Assembly (NCBI GenBank): GCA_965276785.1
Contig: OZ255629.1
Location: forward strand, 310,001 to 374,000
DNA length: 64,000 bases
DNA from: LMUY01 sp965276785
Lineage (GTDB): Bacteria > Pseudomonadota > Alphaproteobacteria > Acetobacterales > Acetobacteraceae
Direction: 5' to 3'
Below, piece after piece: positions 34,098-42,264 of the stretch. Below the pieces are notes generated by a model. The model saw only the letters and a list, made by a program, of their open reading frames with translations. It was not told the DNA's origin and did no database searches. The translations under genes and the position numbers were made by a program. Within the stretch, counting starts at the first letter, position 1; the number at the start of each line of letters is the position of its first letter.

Positions 34098-35144
34098 CTA
34101 TCCTCGCCGGAGGAAGAGAGCGCCGGCGCAGACGAAGGCCGTTTGCCATTGCTCGCTCTGCAGCAATGCATCGCCAACGCGGCGCGGACCGTCGCCAAAC
34201 GGCCAGTCATAGTCGTCCAGCACCGCCCAGCCGCCGGAGCAGAGCAGCGGCAGCCAGTCGGCGACGTCGCGCGCCACTGCAGTGAGATCGTGGTTGCCGT
34301 CGATGTGCAGCAGCGCAATTCGGCCGAGATACTCCGTGCTGCCAAACTCGGTGGGGCCGACGCGGAACCCGGGCCGGTAGCTAGGGCGCACCACGCCGGA
34401 GCCACTCCGCAGATAGTTCAGCGAGCCGTGGAAGCACGGGACCAGGTTTGCCAGGAACTCGGCAAAGAACCCGCCGAAATCGAGCGCCTTGGTGCTGTCC
34501 AGCAAGACCTGCGGCGCGTCATGCTGCATCGCCTCGGACTGGCTCCATGGGTCCATCACCAGGACGGGCCCAACCCCGTAGCGCCGCGCGGCCCAGCCCA
34601 ACACAAACGCCGACCGGCCAGCCAGGGCGCCAATCTCGACCACGTCGCCCGGCGGCAGCAAGGGTGCCAAGGCAAGGATATAGGCCAGCTTGACGAGCGA
34701 GGACTCGCTCCGCATGGCGAGCGCACGCTGCAGCACCGCATCGAGTTCGACAGGCCCGATCACGGCTGAGCCAGCGACGCCGAGCCCGGCTGCCAGCCAT
34801 TGCAACTCGGCGTGCGACGGACCGCTTTGGCGCGGCTGGACCGGCCGATCCAACAACGTGACGGCCGGCGCCAACTCGGGCAGCAGCCTGGCCAGGCATT
34901 GGCGAACGACTTCGTGGGACGTGAACACGCTGCTGATCCCGAATTGCGTCAAGACGTGACCGAGTTCGCTCGCAAAGCCGTCCTCGTACACGTACGGCAG
35001 CCGCACCCAATGGCGGTAATCGCCTTTGGCCGGATCGGCGCTGACCGATGAGGCGCCAACCAACTCACGGCCAAAGGACTGCGCGGTCGCGGCAAAGGCG
35101 GCCGCTTCCGGCAGCCCAGCCGGGAAGACCAGGATCCGATCCAT
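34098..35144 (-). CDS. Methyltransferase-like protein with ATP-grasp-like N-terminal segment
   Basis: 348 residues from ATG 35144 (MDRILVFPAG); a GTG or ATG three codons upstream is also possible. The C-terminal half (about 150-345) has the class I methyltransferase plan: VVEIGALAGRSAFVLGWAA (SAM-loop like), VLVMDPWSQS, LLHIDGNHDLTAVARDVADW and GGWAVLDDYDWPFGD, which resembles the Methyltransf_24/CmcI group. The N-terminal 100 residues (LPEAAAFAATAQSFGRELVG, YEDGFASELGHVLTQFGISSV) look like the pre-ATP-grasp Rossmann-like domain of carboligases. Such a combination is unusual. Neighbours give no pathway clue: it lies between the MCE operon and radC, all on the minus strand but with gaps. Reaction unknown. 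Confidence 0.6.
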   Translation of the reverse strand: MDRILVFPAGLPEAAAFAATAQSFGRELVGASSVSADPAKGDYRHWVRLPYVYEDGFASELGHVLTQFGISSVFTSHEVVRQCLARLLPELAPAVTLLDRPVQPRQSGPSHAELQWLAAGLGVAGSAVIGPVELDAVLQRALAMRSESSLVKLAYILALAPLLPPGDVVEIGALAGRSAFVLGWAARRYGVGPVLVMDPWSQSEAMQHDAPQVLLDSTKALDFGGFFAEFLANLVPCFHGSLNYLRSGSGVVRPSYRPGFRVGPTEFGSTEYLGRIALLHIDGNHDLTAVARDVADWLPLLCSGGWAVLDDYDWPFGDGPRRVGDALLQSEQWQTAFVCAGALFLRRG

Positions 35145-35213
35145 CGCGCCCATCAGTTTGCCCCCATCGCGATGAACACATATGCCTTCATGGGCCAGAT
35201 TGCTTGCAACGAC

Positions 35214-36026
35214 TCATGCCCCCAACAATCCCTCCGCCCGGAAGCTCAGCCAGCGCCCATTGCCGATGATGACGTGGTCGCGCACCTTCAGGCCCACCAC
35301 CGCGCCCGCGTCCACGATGCGCGCCGTCATTTCCAGGTCCTCGCGCGAGGCGGTGGGGTCGCCGCTCGGGTGGTTGTGCACCAGGATCACTGCAGCCGCC
35401 TTCAGCTCCAGCGCGCGGCGTACCACCTCGCGTGGATAGACCGGGGTGTGGTTCACCGTGCCGCGGGCCTGGGCCTCGTCGGCGCGCAGCCGGTCCTGGT
35501 GGTCCAGGAACAGGATGCGGAACTGCTCGATGCGTTCGCGCGCCAGCACGGCGGTGAGGTAGGCGATCAGCCGGTCCCAGTCGTCCAGCACCGGCTGGTC
35601 CATCACTCCGGCGCGGGCCAGGCGCAGGGCGGTGGCGTGGAACAGCTTGATGGCGGCGATGCTGTGGGTGCCGAGGCCGCGCACGGCCCGCAGGTCGTCG
35701 GGCGGGGCGGCCAGCACGGCGGCAAAGCTGCCGAACTTGGCGAGCACCTGGGCGGCGAGTTCGGACGTGTCGCTGGGCAGCACCAGGGCGAGCAGTTCGG
35801 TGAGCAGCGCCGGGTCGTCCAGGCCGGCCAGATCGGAGGGCGGCGAGGCGTCGAAACCGGGCAGCACCAACTCTGGCAGCGGTGCGGACGAGACCGGCGG
35901 CAGGAAGTCCTGCCCGTCGGCAAAGCCGGTGGCGCGGCCGGGGCGGGATGCGGCTGGGCCCCAGCCATCGGCCGGTTCGGGCGGCAGCGGGGTGCGCCGG
36001 CGCAGCCAAGACGGTAGCAGCGGCAT
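35214..36026 (-). CDS. radC: RadC family JAB-domain protein with intact metal site
   Basis: RadC-type JAMM/MPN protein; historically linked to DNA repair, true activity unsettled. 270 residues. The C-terminal JAB domain has the full motif HNHPSGDPTASRED, giving His217, His219, Ser221 and Asp230, and a conserved Glu167 in EQFRILFLD. Its N-terminal 150 residues lack the standard GHR...LADYELLE helix-hairpin segment and contain a Pro-rich stretch instead; a helix-hairpin-like DLRAVRGLGTHSIAAIKL remains at 111-128. It starts immediately after the stop of the partner RadC-like gene, with no gap. Probably the catalytic member of the pair. Confidence 0.88.
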   Translation of the reverse strand: MPLLPSWLRRRTPLPPEPADGWGPAASRPGRATGFADGQDFLPPVSSAPLPELVLPGFDASPPSDLAGLDDPALLTELLALVLPSDTSELAAQVLAKFGSFAAVLAAPPDDLRAVRGLGTHSIAAIKLFHATALRLARAGVMDQPVLDDWDRLIAYLTAVLARERIEQFRILFLDHQDRLRADEAQARGTVNHTPVYPREVVRRALELKAAAVILVHNHPSGDPTASREDLEMTARIVDAGAVVGLKVRDHVIIGNGRWLSFRAEGLLGA

Positions 36027-36755
36027 CTATAACAGGTGCATGCCGCGGAAGCTGAACGGCTCGCCCCCGCCGATGATCAGATGGTCGTGCAGCGCCAGCG
36101 ACAGGATGTCGGCCAGGCGGCGGCACTGCTCGGTGATGGCGCGGTCGGTTTTCAGCGGACGCGGGCGCGCGTTCGGACGGCTGCGCACCAGGATCAGCGC
36201 GGTGGCATGCACCTGCACCACCAGGCGTGCGATATCCCCCGCCAGCGCCTCGGGCTGCACCTCGTCGGGCCAGCTTTCCTCCGCCAGCAGTTGGTTGCGG
36301 TTGTTGAGGAACAGCACGGCCAAATGCGGGTCGCGCTGCAGGCGTTTGGGCGGGTCGAGATAGGCCAGCAGCTTCTCCGGCGCGTTCAGCAGCGGGCGGG
36401 ACAGCGCTTCCGCCTGTACCAGCCGCCGCCCGGCCTCCGCCACCATGGCCCAGACCCGCTGGCTGGTGTCGTTCAGCCCGGCGGCGGCCAGCGCGTCCGG
36501 CTTGGCAGTGAGGGTGCGCAGCAGGTCGCCGAAGCGGTTGACCAGCGCCTTGGCGAACGGCTTGGTGTCGCGCCGTGGAATGCCGAGAAACAGCAGCATC
36601 TCGAGCAGCTCGTAATCGGCCAGCCCGTCCGGGCCGGCGGTGAGCAGGCGGGTGCGCATGCGGCCGCGATGGCCGTGCGGCCCGGTGCTGGCAAAAGGCG
36701 CGCTGGCAGACGGCCGCTGCGCCGGAGTGATCTCGAATGCCCACTCATCTGCCAT
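36027..36755 (-). CDS. RadC-like protein with lost JAMM metal ligands
   Basis: 242 residues. The N-terminal UPF0758 part is canonical (GHRGRMRTRLLTAGPDGLAD, YELLEMLLFLGIPRRDTKPF), as in ordinary alphaproteobacterial RadC. In the C-terminal JAB domain, the HNHPSG motif is replaced by RSRPNA at residues 191-196: both zinc-binding His are Arg and the Ser is Asn, while the final Asp (204) remains. The catalytic Glu is also not conserved. The protein is otherwise intact, with no stop or frameshift, so it looks like a maintained pseudoenzyme. It is directly followed by the intact radC, and a good promoter lies just upstream. Confidence 0.85.
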   Translation of the reverse strand: MADEWAFEITPAQRPSASAPFASTGPHGHRGRMRTRLLTAGPDGLADYELLEMLLFLGIPRRDTKPFAKALVNRFGDLLRTLTAKPDALAAAGLNDTSQRVWAMVAEAGRRLVQAEALSRPLLNAPEKLLAYLDPPKRLQRDPHLAVLFLNNRNQLLAEESWPDEVQPEALAGDIARLVVQVHATALILVRSRPNARPRPLKTDRAITEQCRRLADILSLALHDHLIIGGGEPFSFRGMHLL

Positions 36756-36784
36756 TGCGCGCCCTGCCTCGCCCCACGAACGCT

Positions 36785-36814
36785 ATTGTACTCTAAAATT
36801 TTGATTGCTGTTAA
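36785..36814 (-). promoter_or_regulatory. Sigma-70-like promoter for the radC pair
   Basis: On the minus strand, TTAACA (36814-36809) and TACAAT (36790-36785) are separated by 18 bp, each matching the consensus at five of six positions. The -10 lies 30 bp from the ATG at 36755, leaving a leader of about 20-25 nt. The spacer is AT-rich in an otherwise GC-rich region. Confidence 0.5.
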
Positions 36815-36951
36815 GCACCGTTTTCGGGTTTCTTGCGCCGGTATGCTGCACTGCACCCAAGCCGTCGTGATCCGCGCCGCGAGACGGGAGTGTTGTCTCC
36901 GATACGGTTTCCGGCTATCGATCCGCCGGCCCGGCAAATATGGATGGTTCT

Positions 36952-38847
36952 ATGCATCGCATCGGCCTGTATTGGCTGCCGAAGACCTCCCTGTTTGAGC
37001 TGCCAGATGTGACGGGGGAGGACCCGGCGGCGCTCTGGTCCGCTTTCTGCGGCGTGGCGAACACCCGGTTGGACGCGATCGGGACCATGCGGCTGGACCG
37101 GCGCCGGGCCAAGCTGCTGCCCGAGGCGCCGGCGGGGCTTGCCACCAAGCCGGTGCGGCTGGCTGTGCTGGCCTCCTCGACGGTGGACCATCTGCTGCCG
37201 GCGCTGCGCGTGGGCGGGCTGCGGCGCGGCCTCTGGGTGGACAGCTACACGCCGCACTATGGGCAATACGCCCAGGACCTGATGGATCCCGGCTCCGAAC
37301 TCTACCGGTTCCGGCCGACCGCGGTGCTGTTCGCGATGGACTCGCACCACCTGGTGCAGGGGATTCCCGAGACCGGCGATGTCGGTGCCTGGGCCGAGCA
37401 GGTGGCCGGCCGGCTCGCCGACCAGTGGGCCACCGCTCAGCAGGCGTTTGGCTGCCAGGTGATCCAGCACGCCCCCTTGCCGATCTTCCTCTCGTTGGCC
37501 GGCGAGAACGACCATCGCCTGGCATGGTCCCGCAACGCCGCCCTGCGCCGGTTGACCGCGCTGCTGCGCGACCGGGCCGACGCGGCCGGGGTGGACATGC
37601 TGTCGCTCGACGAATGGGCCATGCGGGACGGCACCCCAGCCTGGTACGACCCGGCGCTGTGGCATCGCGCCAAGCAGGAAATCCACCCGAACGCGGCGCC
37701 GCTCTACGGCGACCTGGTCGGCCGCATGCTGGCCGCGGCACAGGGCCGCTCGTTCAAGTGCCTCGTGCTCGACTTGGACAACACGCTGTGGGGCGGCGTC
37801 ATCGGCGATGACGGGCTGGCGGGCATCAAGCTCGGCCAGGGCAGCGCCGCCGGGGAAGCCTATGCCGCCTTCCAGCACTACGCCCGCGATTTGGGCCGGC
37901 GCGGCATCATCCTGGCGGTCTGCTCCAAGAACGACGAGGCCAACGCGCTCGAAGCCTTCGCCAAGCACCCGGAGATGGTGCTGAAACGCGACGATATCGC
38001 CTGCTTCGTGGCGAATTGGACCGACAAGGCCACCAACCTGCGCGAGATCGCCAATCGGCTGAACATCGGCATCGACAGCCTGGTGTTCGCCGATGACAAC
38101 CCGGCCGAACGCGCCATCGTGCGCCGCGAACTGCCGATGGTGGCGGTGCCGGAACTGCCGGAGGACCCGACGCTGTATGGCGCCTGCCTGGCCGATGCCG
38201 GCTATTTCGAGGCGTTGCGCATCACCGCCGACGACCTCAGCCGCGCCGGGCAATACCAGGACAACATCCGCCGCGAGAGCCTCGCCGCCACCGCCACCGA
38301 CCTGCCCAGCTACCTGCGCAGCCTGCAGATGCGCGCGATCTGGAACCGGTTCGACGCGGTGGGGCATGCCCGCATCGTCCAGCTCATCAACAAGACCAAC
38401 CAGTTCAATCTCACCACCCGCCGGGTCTCCGCCGATGATATCACGGCGATGATGCGAGACCCGCTGGCCCTCAGCCTGCAGGTGCGGCTCACCGACGAGT
38501 TTGGCGACAATGGCATCGTGGCCATCGTGGCCGGGCTGCTGGACGGCGATGCAGTGCGATTGGACATCTGGCTGATGAGTTGCCGCGTGCTGGGCCGCGG
38601 CCTGGAGGAAGAGACGCTGAACCTGGTGGCGGCCGAGGCGCTGCGGCTGGGTGCGCGGCGGTTGATCGGCCGCTACATCCCGTCTGCCAAAAACGGTATG
38701 GTGCGCGAGCACTACGCCAAACTGGGCTTCACCCGTGTGAGTGATGAGGATGGCCGTACCGAGTGGGAATTGTCGCTCGACGGCTGGGTTCCGCGCCCGA
38801 CTTTTATTGAGAGCGTGCAGGTCGCTGGGGAACTCCAGCCGGCATGA
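36952..38847 (+). CDS. FkbH-like HAD-IIIC protein (acyl-ACP loading)
   Basis: Characterised FkbH enzymes take 1,3-bisphosphoglycerate, remove a phosphate and load the glyceryl unit on an acyl carrier protein. 631 residues from ATG 36952, which has GGATGG about seven bases upstream; ATG 36940 would add four residues. Residues about 65-260 form an SGNH-like N-terminal domain; the HAD-IIIC core starts with LDLDNTLWGGVIGDDG, with Asp274 and Asp276 as nucleophile and acid, and continues through LAVCSKNDEANALEAF and LVFADDNPAERAIVR. The C-terminal GNAT-like part has INKTNQFNLTTRR, a hallmark of the family, and ends with a second GNAT-like LIGRYIPSAKNGMVREHYAKLGF. It overlaps the next gene by ATGA and heads a six-gene plus-strand cluster. 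Confidence 0.92.
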   Translation: MHRIGLYWLPKTSLFELPDVTGEDPAALWSAFCGVANTRLDAIGTMRLDRRRAKLLPEAPAGLATKPVRLAVLASSTVDHLLPALRVGGLRRGLWVDSYTPHYGQYAQDLMDPGSELYRFRPTAVLFAMDSHHLVQGIPETGDVGAWAEQVAGRLADQWATAQQAFGCQVIQHAPLPIFLSLAGENDHRLAWSRNAALRRLTALLRDRADAAGVDMLSLDEWAMRDGTPAWYDPALWHRAKQEIHPNAAPLYGDLVGRMLAAAQGRSFKCLVLDLDNTLWGGVIGDDGLAGIKLGQGSAAGEAYAAFQHYARDLGRRGIILAVCSKNDEANALEAFAKHPEMVLKRDDIACFVANWTDKATNLREIANRLNIGIDSLVFADDNPAERAIVRRELPMVAVPELPEDPTLYGACLADAGYFEALRITADDLSRAGQYQDNIRRESLAATATDLPSYLRSLQMRAIWNRFDAVGHARIVQLINKTNQFNLTTRRVSADDITAMMRDPLALSLQVRLTDEFGDNGIVAIVAGLLDGDAVRLDIWLMSCRVLGRGLEEETLNLVAAEALRLGARRLIGRYIPSAKNGMVREHYAKLGFTRVSDEDGRTEWELSLDGWVPRPTFIESVQVAGELQPA

Positions 38848-39275
38848 AGTTCGACCACATTGGCGTCACCACGCCAGACTTGGACGCGGGCCGGGCCCTG
38901 CTCGCCGGCTCGGTCGGGGTGACCCGTTGGACCGAGGCGTTCGATGACCCGGTGAACGATATCTGGGTGCAGTTCGGCGTCGACGCCTCGGGCATCTGCT
39001 ACGAGCTACTCGCCCCACGCTCCGAACGCAGCCCGATCAACCGGGTGCTGTCCAAGAAGATCAACGTGTTGAACCATGTCGCCTACCTGGTGGACGACCT
39101 GGCAGCGCGCAACGGGCACCTCGTCGGCATGGGGTTCGCCGCGGTGGCGCCGGCCAAGCCCGCGATCGCCTACGGCAACAAGCCGATCCAGTTCTTCGTC
39201 TCCCCATCGCGGCTGCTGATCGAGATGATCGAGGCGCCGGAGCACCAGCACCGCTACAGCCAGAGGGCCGCATGA
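38844..39275 (+). CDS. VOC-family protein (methylmalonyl-CoA-epimerase-like)
   Basis: Small metal-dependent vicinal-oxygen-chelate fold protein. 143 residues with two beta-alpha-beta-beta-beta repeats: MKFDHIGVTTPDLDAG (His5) to GICYELLAP (Glu) and INVLNHVAYLVDDL (His) to PSRLLIEMIEAP (Glu). The four residues match the usual metal ligand positions of epimerase- and glyoxalase-like members. It overlaps FkbH by 4 bp and the acyl carrier gene by 4 bp, so it belongs to the same translation-coupled unit. It might act on the acyl group while bound to the carrier (epimerisation or isomerisation), but this is inference. Substrate unknown. Confidence 0.85.
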   Translation: MKFDHIGVTTPDLDAGRALLAGSVGVTRWTEAFDDPVNDIWVQFGVDASGICYELLAPRSERSPINRVLSKKINVLNHVAYLVDDLAARNGHLVGMGFAAVAPAKPAIAYGNKPIQFFVSPSRLLIEMIEAPEHQHRYSQRAA

Positions 39276-39520
39276 CCGAAGCCGAGATCTACGACACGCT
39301 CAACCAGGTGTTCCGCGAGGTGCTCGAGGACGACACCATCAAGCTGACGCCGCAGACCACGGCCGAGGACGTGGATGGCTGGGATTCGATGAACCACATC
39401 TTCATCGTGGTGGAATTGGAGAAGCGGTTTGGCGTGAAGTTCCACGCCGCGGAAATGGAAGAGCTGAAAAATGTCGGCGAATTGGTGAGTTTGCTGGAAA
39501 GCCGGCTGGCCAAGGCCTGA
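39272..39520 (+). CDS. Acyl carrier protein
   Basis: 82-residue carrier with four helices. Ser39 in the GWDSMNH motif is the phosphopantetheine attachment site. The acidic helix II and the sequence VELEKRFGVKFHAAEMEEL are typical of stand-alone carriers paired with FkbH-like loaders. It is encoded between the VOC protein (4 bp overlap) and the MBOAT gene (31 bp gap), so it is probably dedicated to this cluster rather than to fatty-acid synthesis. It would present the loaded acyl unit to the membrane acyltransferase. Confidence 0.93.
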   Translation: MTEAEIYDTLNQVFREVLEDDTIKLTPQTTAEDVDGWDSMNHIFIVVELEKRFGVKFHAAEMEELKNVGELVSLLESRLAKA

Positions 39521-39551
39521 CCGCCCGGCGCTGCCGCTTGAGGACTCGATC

Positions 39552-41096
39552 TTGGTATTTAGCTCCTATCCTTTTATCTTCGTCTATTTGCCGTTGGCGC
39601 TGTTGGGCTTCCATGTTGCGACCTGGTTTGGCAGGCGCGCGGCGGCGTTGTGGCTGGTTCTGGCCTCGCTGGCGTTCTACGGCTATTGGCGGCTCGACTT
39701 CCTGCCGCTGCTGCTGATCTCGATTGCGTTCAACTTCAGCATCGGCTGGCTATTGGCGCGCACGCAGGACCGGCCTCGCGCGGCATCGCTGTTGCTGCTG
39801 TTGGGCATCGCCGCCGACCTGCTGGCGCTGGTTTACTTCAAATACGCCGTGGCGATCGCGGCCAGCCTCGGGTTCCACTCGGTTGCCGGCACGCCGTTCC
39901 GCGACATCATCCTGCCGTTGGGCATCTCGTTCTTTACCTTCACCCAAATCGGCTACCTGGTCGACGTGAAGCAGGGCGTGGCAAAGACGCGGGATTTGCT
40001 CAGCTACGTGATGTTCGTCACCTTCTTCCCGCACTTGATCGCCGGCCCGATCCTGCATAACCGCGAAATGATGCCGCAATTCGCCAATGCCGAGACCTAC
40101 CGGTTCGACATCGGCAACATCGCGGTCGGCTTGAGTATTTTCTGCATTGGCCTGGCCAAGAAAGTGCTCCTGGCGGACCCGCTCTCCCTCGGTGTCGCCG
40201 ACGCCTTCGGCAGTTACGCCCATGCCGGCTTGTTTACCGCCTGGTATGCCGTGATCGGCTACTCCTTGCAGCTTTACTTCGATTTCTCCGGCTATTCCGA
40301 CATGGCGATCGGGCTGGCGCGCATGTTCAACATCCGCTTTCCGCTCAACTTCAACTCGCCTTACAAAGCCACCACCGTGATCGACTACTGGCAGCGTTTC
40401 CACATGACGCTGACCCGGTTCATTACGATGTATATTTTCAGCCCGCTGGCGTTATGGGTCACCCGCTACAGGTCTGCCCATGGCTATGACAATTCACGCA
40501 AGGCGTCCTCGAGCTTCGGCGGCTTCACCTCCCTGGTGGCTGGCCCGACCTTGATCACCATGGCGCTGGCCGGGGTTTGGCACGGCGCCGGGTCGCAATA
40601 CCTGATTTTCGGGCTGTTGCATGGCTGCTACATCACGGTCAATCACGCGGCCAAGACCTTCTTCCCCAAGCCGAAGCACCAGCCGCCACCCAGACCAGCG
40701 CGGGCCGTTTGGGACCGGGTGTGGAAGACTGCGGCGGTCTACGTGGCCGCGCTGGTGGCGTTCGCATTTTTCCGCGCTCCCTCCACCGCAGCCGCCATCG
40801 ACATCGTGGCCGGCATGGCGGGCCTGCATGGGCTCGAGCAGAGCCTGGTTCCGTCCACCGCGACCGCGTTCGACATCCTGCGCCTGCTGGTGCTGTTCGC
40901 CCTGGTGTGGTTCGCGCCCAACACGCAGCAGATCATGACGCGCTACGAGCCGGCGCTCGGCCGCCCGATTGCCAACCCGTACCGCAAGCTGGTGTGGCAA
41001 CCGAGCTATAGCTGGGCCGTGCTCGGTGCGGTGGTGGCGGGCCTGTCGCTGATGGAGCTTGGCAGCGCTTCGGAGTTTCTCTATTTCCAGTTTTAA
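39552..41096 (+). CDS. MBOAT O-acyltransferase (AlgI/DltB-like)
   Basis: Polytopic membrane acyltransferase that moves an acyl group to a hydroxyl on a surface polymer or lipid. 514 residues. It starts with TTG at 39552 (MVFSSYPFIFVYLP is the classical AlgI-like opening) after a GAGG site. Conserved YFDFSGYSDMAIGLARMFNI at 242-261, the DYWQRFHMTLTRF block at 278-290, and the catalytic-type His344 in GVWHGAGSQYLIFGLLHG together with His358. About 10-12 TM helices. Located directly after the acyl carrier gene, so the donor is likely the acyl-ACP made by FkbH. Acceptor cannot be told from sequence. Confidence 0.92.
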   Translation: MVFSSYPFIFVYLPLALLGFHVATWFGRRAAALWLVLASLAFYGYWRLDFLPLLLISIAFNFSIGWLLARTQDRPRAASLLLLLGIAADLLALVYFKYAVAIAASLGFHSVAGTPFRDIILPLGISFFTFTQIGYLVDVKQGVAKTRDLLSYVMFVTFFPHLIAGPILHNREMMPQFANAETYRFDIGNIAVGLSIFCIGLAKKVLLADPLSLGVADAFGSYAHAGLFTAWYAVIGYSLQLYFDFSGYSDMAIGLARMFNIRFPLNFNSPYKATTVIDYWQRFHMTLTRFITMYIFSPLALWVTRYRSAHGYDNSRKASSSFGGFTSLVAGPTLITMALAGVWHGAGSQYLIFGLLHGCYITVNHAAKTFFPKPKHQPPPRPARAVWDRVWKTAAVYVAALVAFAFFRAPSTAAAIDIVAGMAGLHGLEQSLVPSTATAFDILRLLVLFALVWFAPNTQQIMTRYEPALGRPIANPYRKLVWQPSYSWAVLGAVVAGLSLMELGSASEFLYFQF

Positions 41097-41205
41097 GGGC
41101 GCCAAGAACAGTGCAGCAGGACGCTGCTCAACGATGATGTTCACCGGATAGGGCCATACTGGCCAGGGCTCCGGTCCGGTCTTGTCAGCACGAAAGTTGC
41201 CCTCG

Positions 41206-42171
41206 ATGCCCGCTCGCCGATTTCGCCGCTATACGGTCGTCCTGCTTGCGGTGCTTGTGTTGACCGTTCTGTTCCCGTTCCCAACCGACGAAGCCAAGGT
41301 CCTGCTCCGGCAGGCCGTGCAAACCAGCGCGCCGACCATCGTGCTGGGCTCCTCCGGCGTGGACGAAGTGTCCCGCTGCGATGCCGACCAGCGGCCCATT
41401 CCCGCCATGTTGGCAGAGCGGCTGGGGGAGCCGGTCATCGATGCGTCCCGCAACGGCATGACCATGGAAACGGCGGTGAACGTCGCGGCACTGGTGGCCA
41501 AATACCGCGATGTGAAGCAAGTGGTGCTGGCCGCGGGCTGGCTGGACATCGTCGAAAACGATGCCCTGTCAATGCACGACTACATCGCATTCCGGCAGCT
41601 CAACCCGGAGCTCTCGTTCGATCCGCCGCTGGCCTATTACCACGGCCTGCAGTCGCTGTTCGCCACGCACCAGCATATCGATCAACCGTTTGTCTATAAC
41701 GGCGTGACCTATCCGAGCTACGTGCCTGGCTTGTTTGAACAGGAAATCAAGCTGCGAACCTGCCCGGAGAATGACGGGCATGATGTGAACGGCATAGCTG
41801 CCACGTATTTCCATCGAGTGGTCGAGTATAGCCCGAGCCGGTCTTTGGCGCAGCTGATCGCCTCACTCAGCCGGCATTTGCAAGCGGAACAGAAATCACT
41901 GGTGTTTGTGTTGCTGCCGTTGAACTTCGACTATCTGGGCCGGCTCGGACCCACCTGGCCGGATCTGGTCAAGCAGCGCCGTGAGACGTTCCTGGCGGAA
42001 TTGCGCACCGGCGGGGTCCGGGTGCTGGACCTTTCCGAGCTGTTGCCGAATGCCGAGTTCATCGATCGTTGGTGCGGCTGTACCCATTTTTCCGATACCG
42101 GCCGCAAACAGATCGCCGGCAGGATCGCCGGGCTGCTAAGTTCGGTGAAGCTGGCGCAGGACCAAGATTAG
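41206..42171 (+). CDS. SGNH-type membrane-anchored hydrolase/acyltransferase-like protein
   Basis: 321 residues from ATG 41206; a TTG at 41182 would add eight. One N-terminal TM anchor (residues about 9-27) places the rest in the periplasm. Block I is IVLGSSGVDEV (Ser49/50 as nucleophile), and block V is CTHFSDTGRKQIA, supplying the His, so the SGNH catalytic residues are present in altered form. Such proteins often accompany MBOAT acyltransferases (compare AlgJ/AlgX), where they finish the transfer of the acyl group to the polymer. It follows the MBOAT gene by 109 bp. The exact role, hydrolase or transferase, is unknown. Confidence 0.75.
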   Translation: MPARRFRRYTVVLLAVLVLTVLFPFPTDEAKVLLRQAVQTSAPTIVLGSSGVDEVSRCDADQRPIPAMLAERLGEPVIDASRNGMTMETAVNVAALVAKYRDVKQVVLAAGWLDIVENDALSMHDYIAFRQLNPELSFDPPLAYYHGLQSLFATHQHIDQPFVYNGVTYPSYVPGLFEQEIKLRTCPENDGHDVNGIAATYFHRVVEYSPSRSLAQLIASLSRHLQAEQKSLVFVLLPLNFDYLGRLGPTWPDLVKQRRETFLAELRTGGVRVLDLSELLPNAEFIDRWCGCTHFSDTGRKQIAGRIAGLLSSVKLAQDQD

Positions 42172-42264
42172 CCTCGCCATACATCATCGTTGCACCGCGG
42201 TAACCCCCGGGTAACTCTTTGCCGCTATGATAGCTGCGCTGCGGTTCTCTTGGCGGAGCGGACG

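Noticed and set aside
36811..38712. Open frame of 633 codons on the minus strand, opposite FkbH
   Set aside because: No recognisable domain and the opposite strand carries a complete FkbH protein with all motifs.
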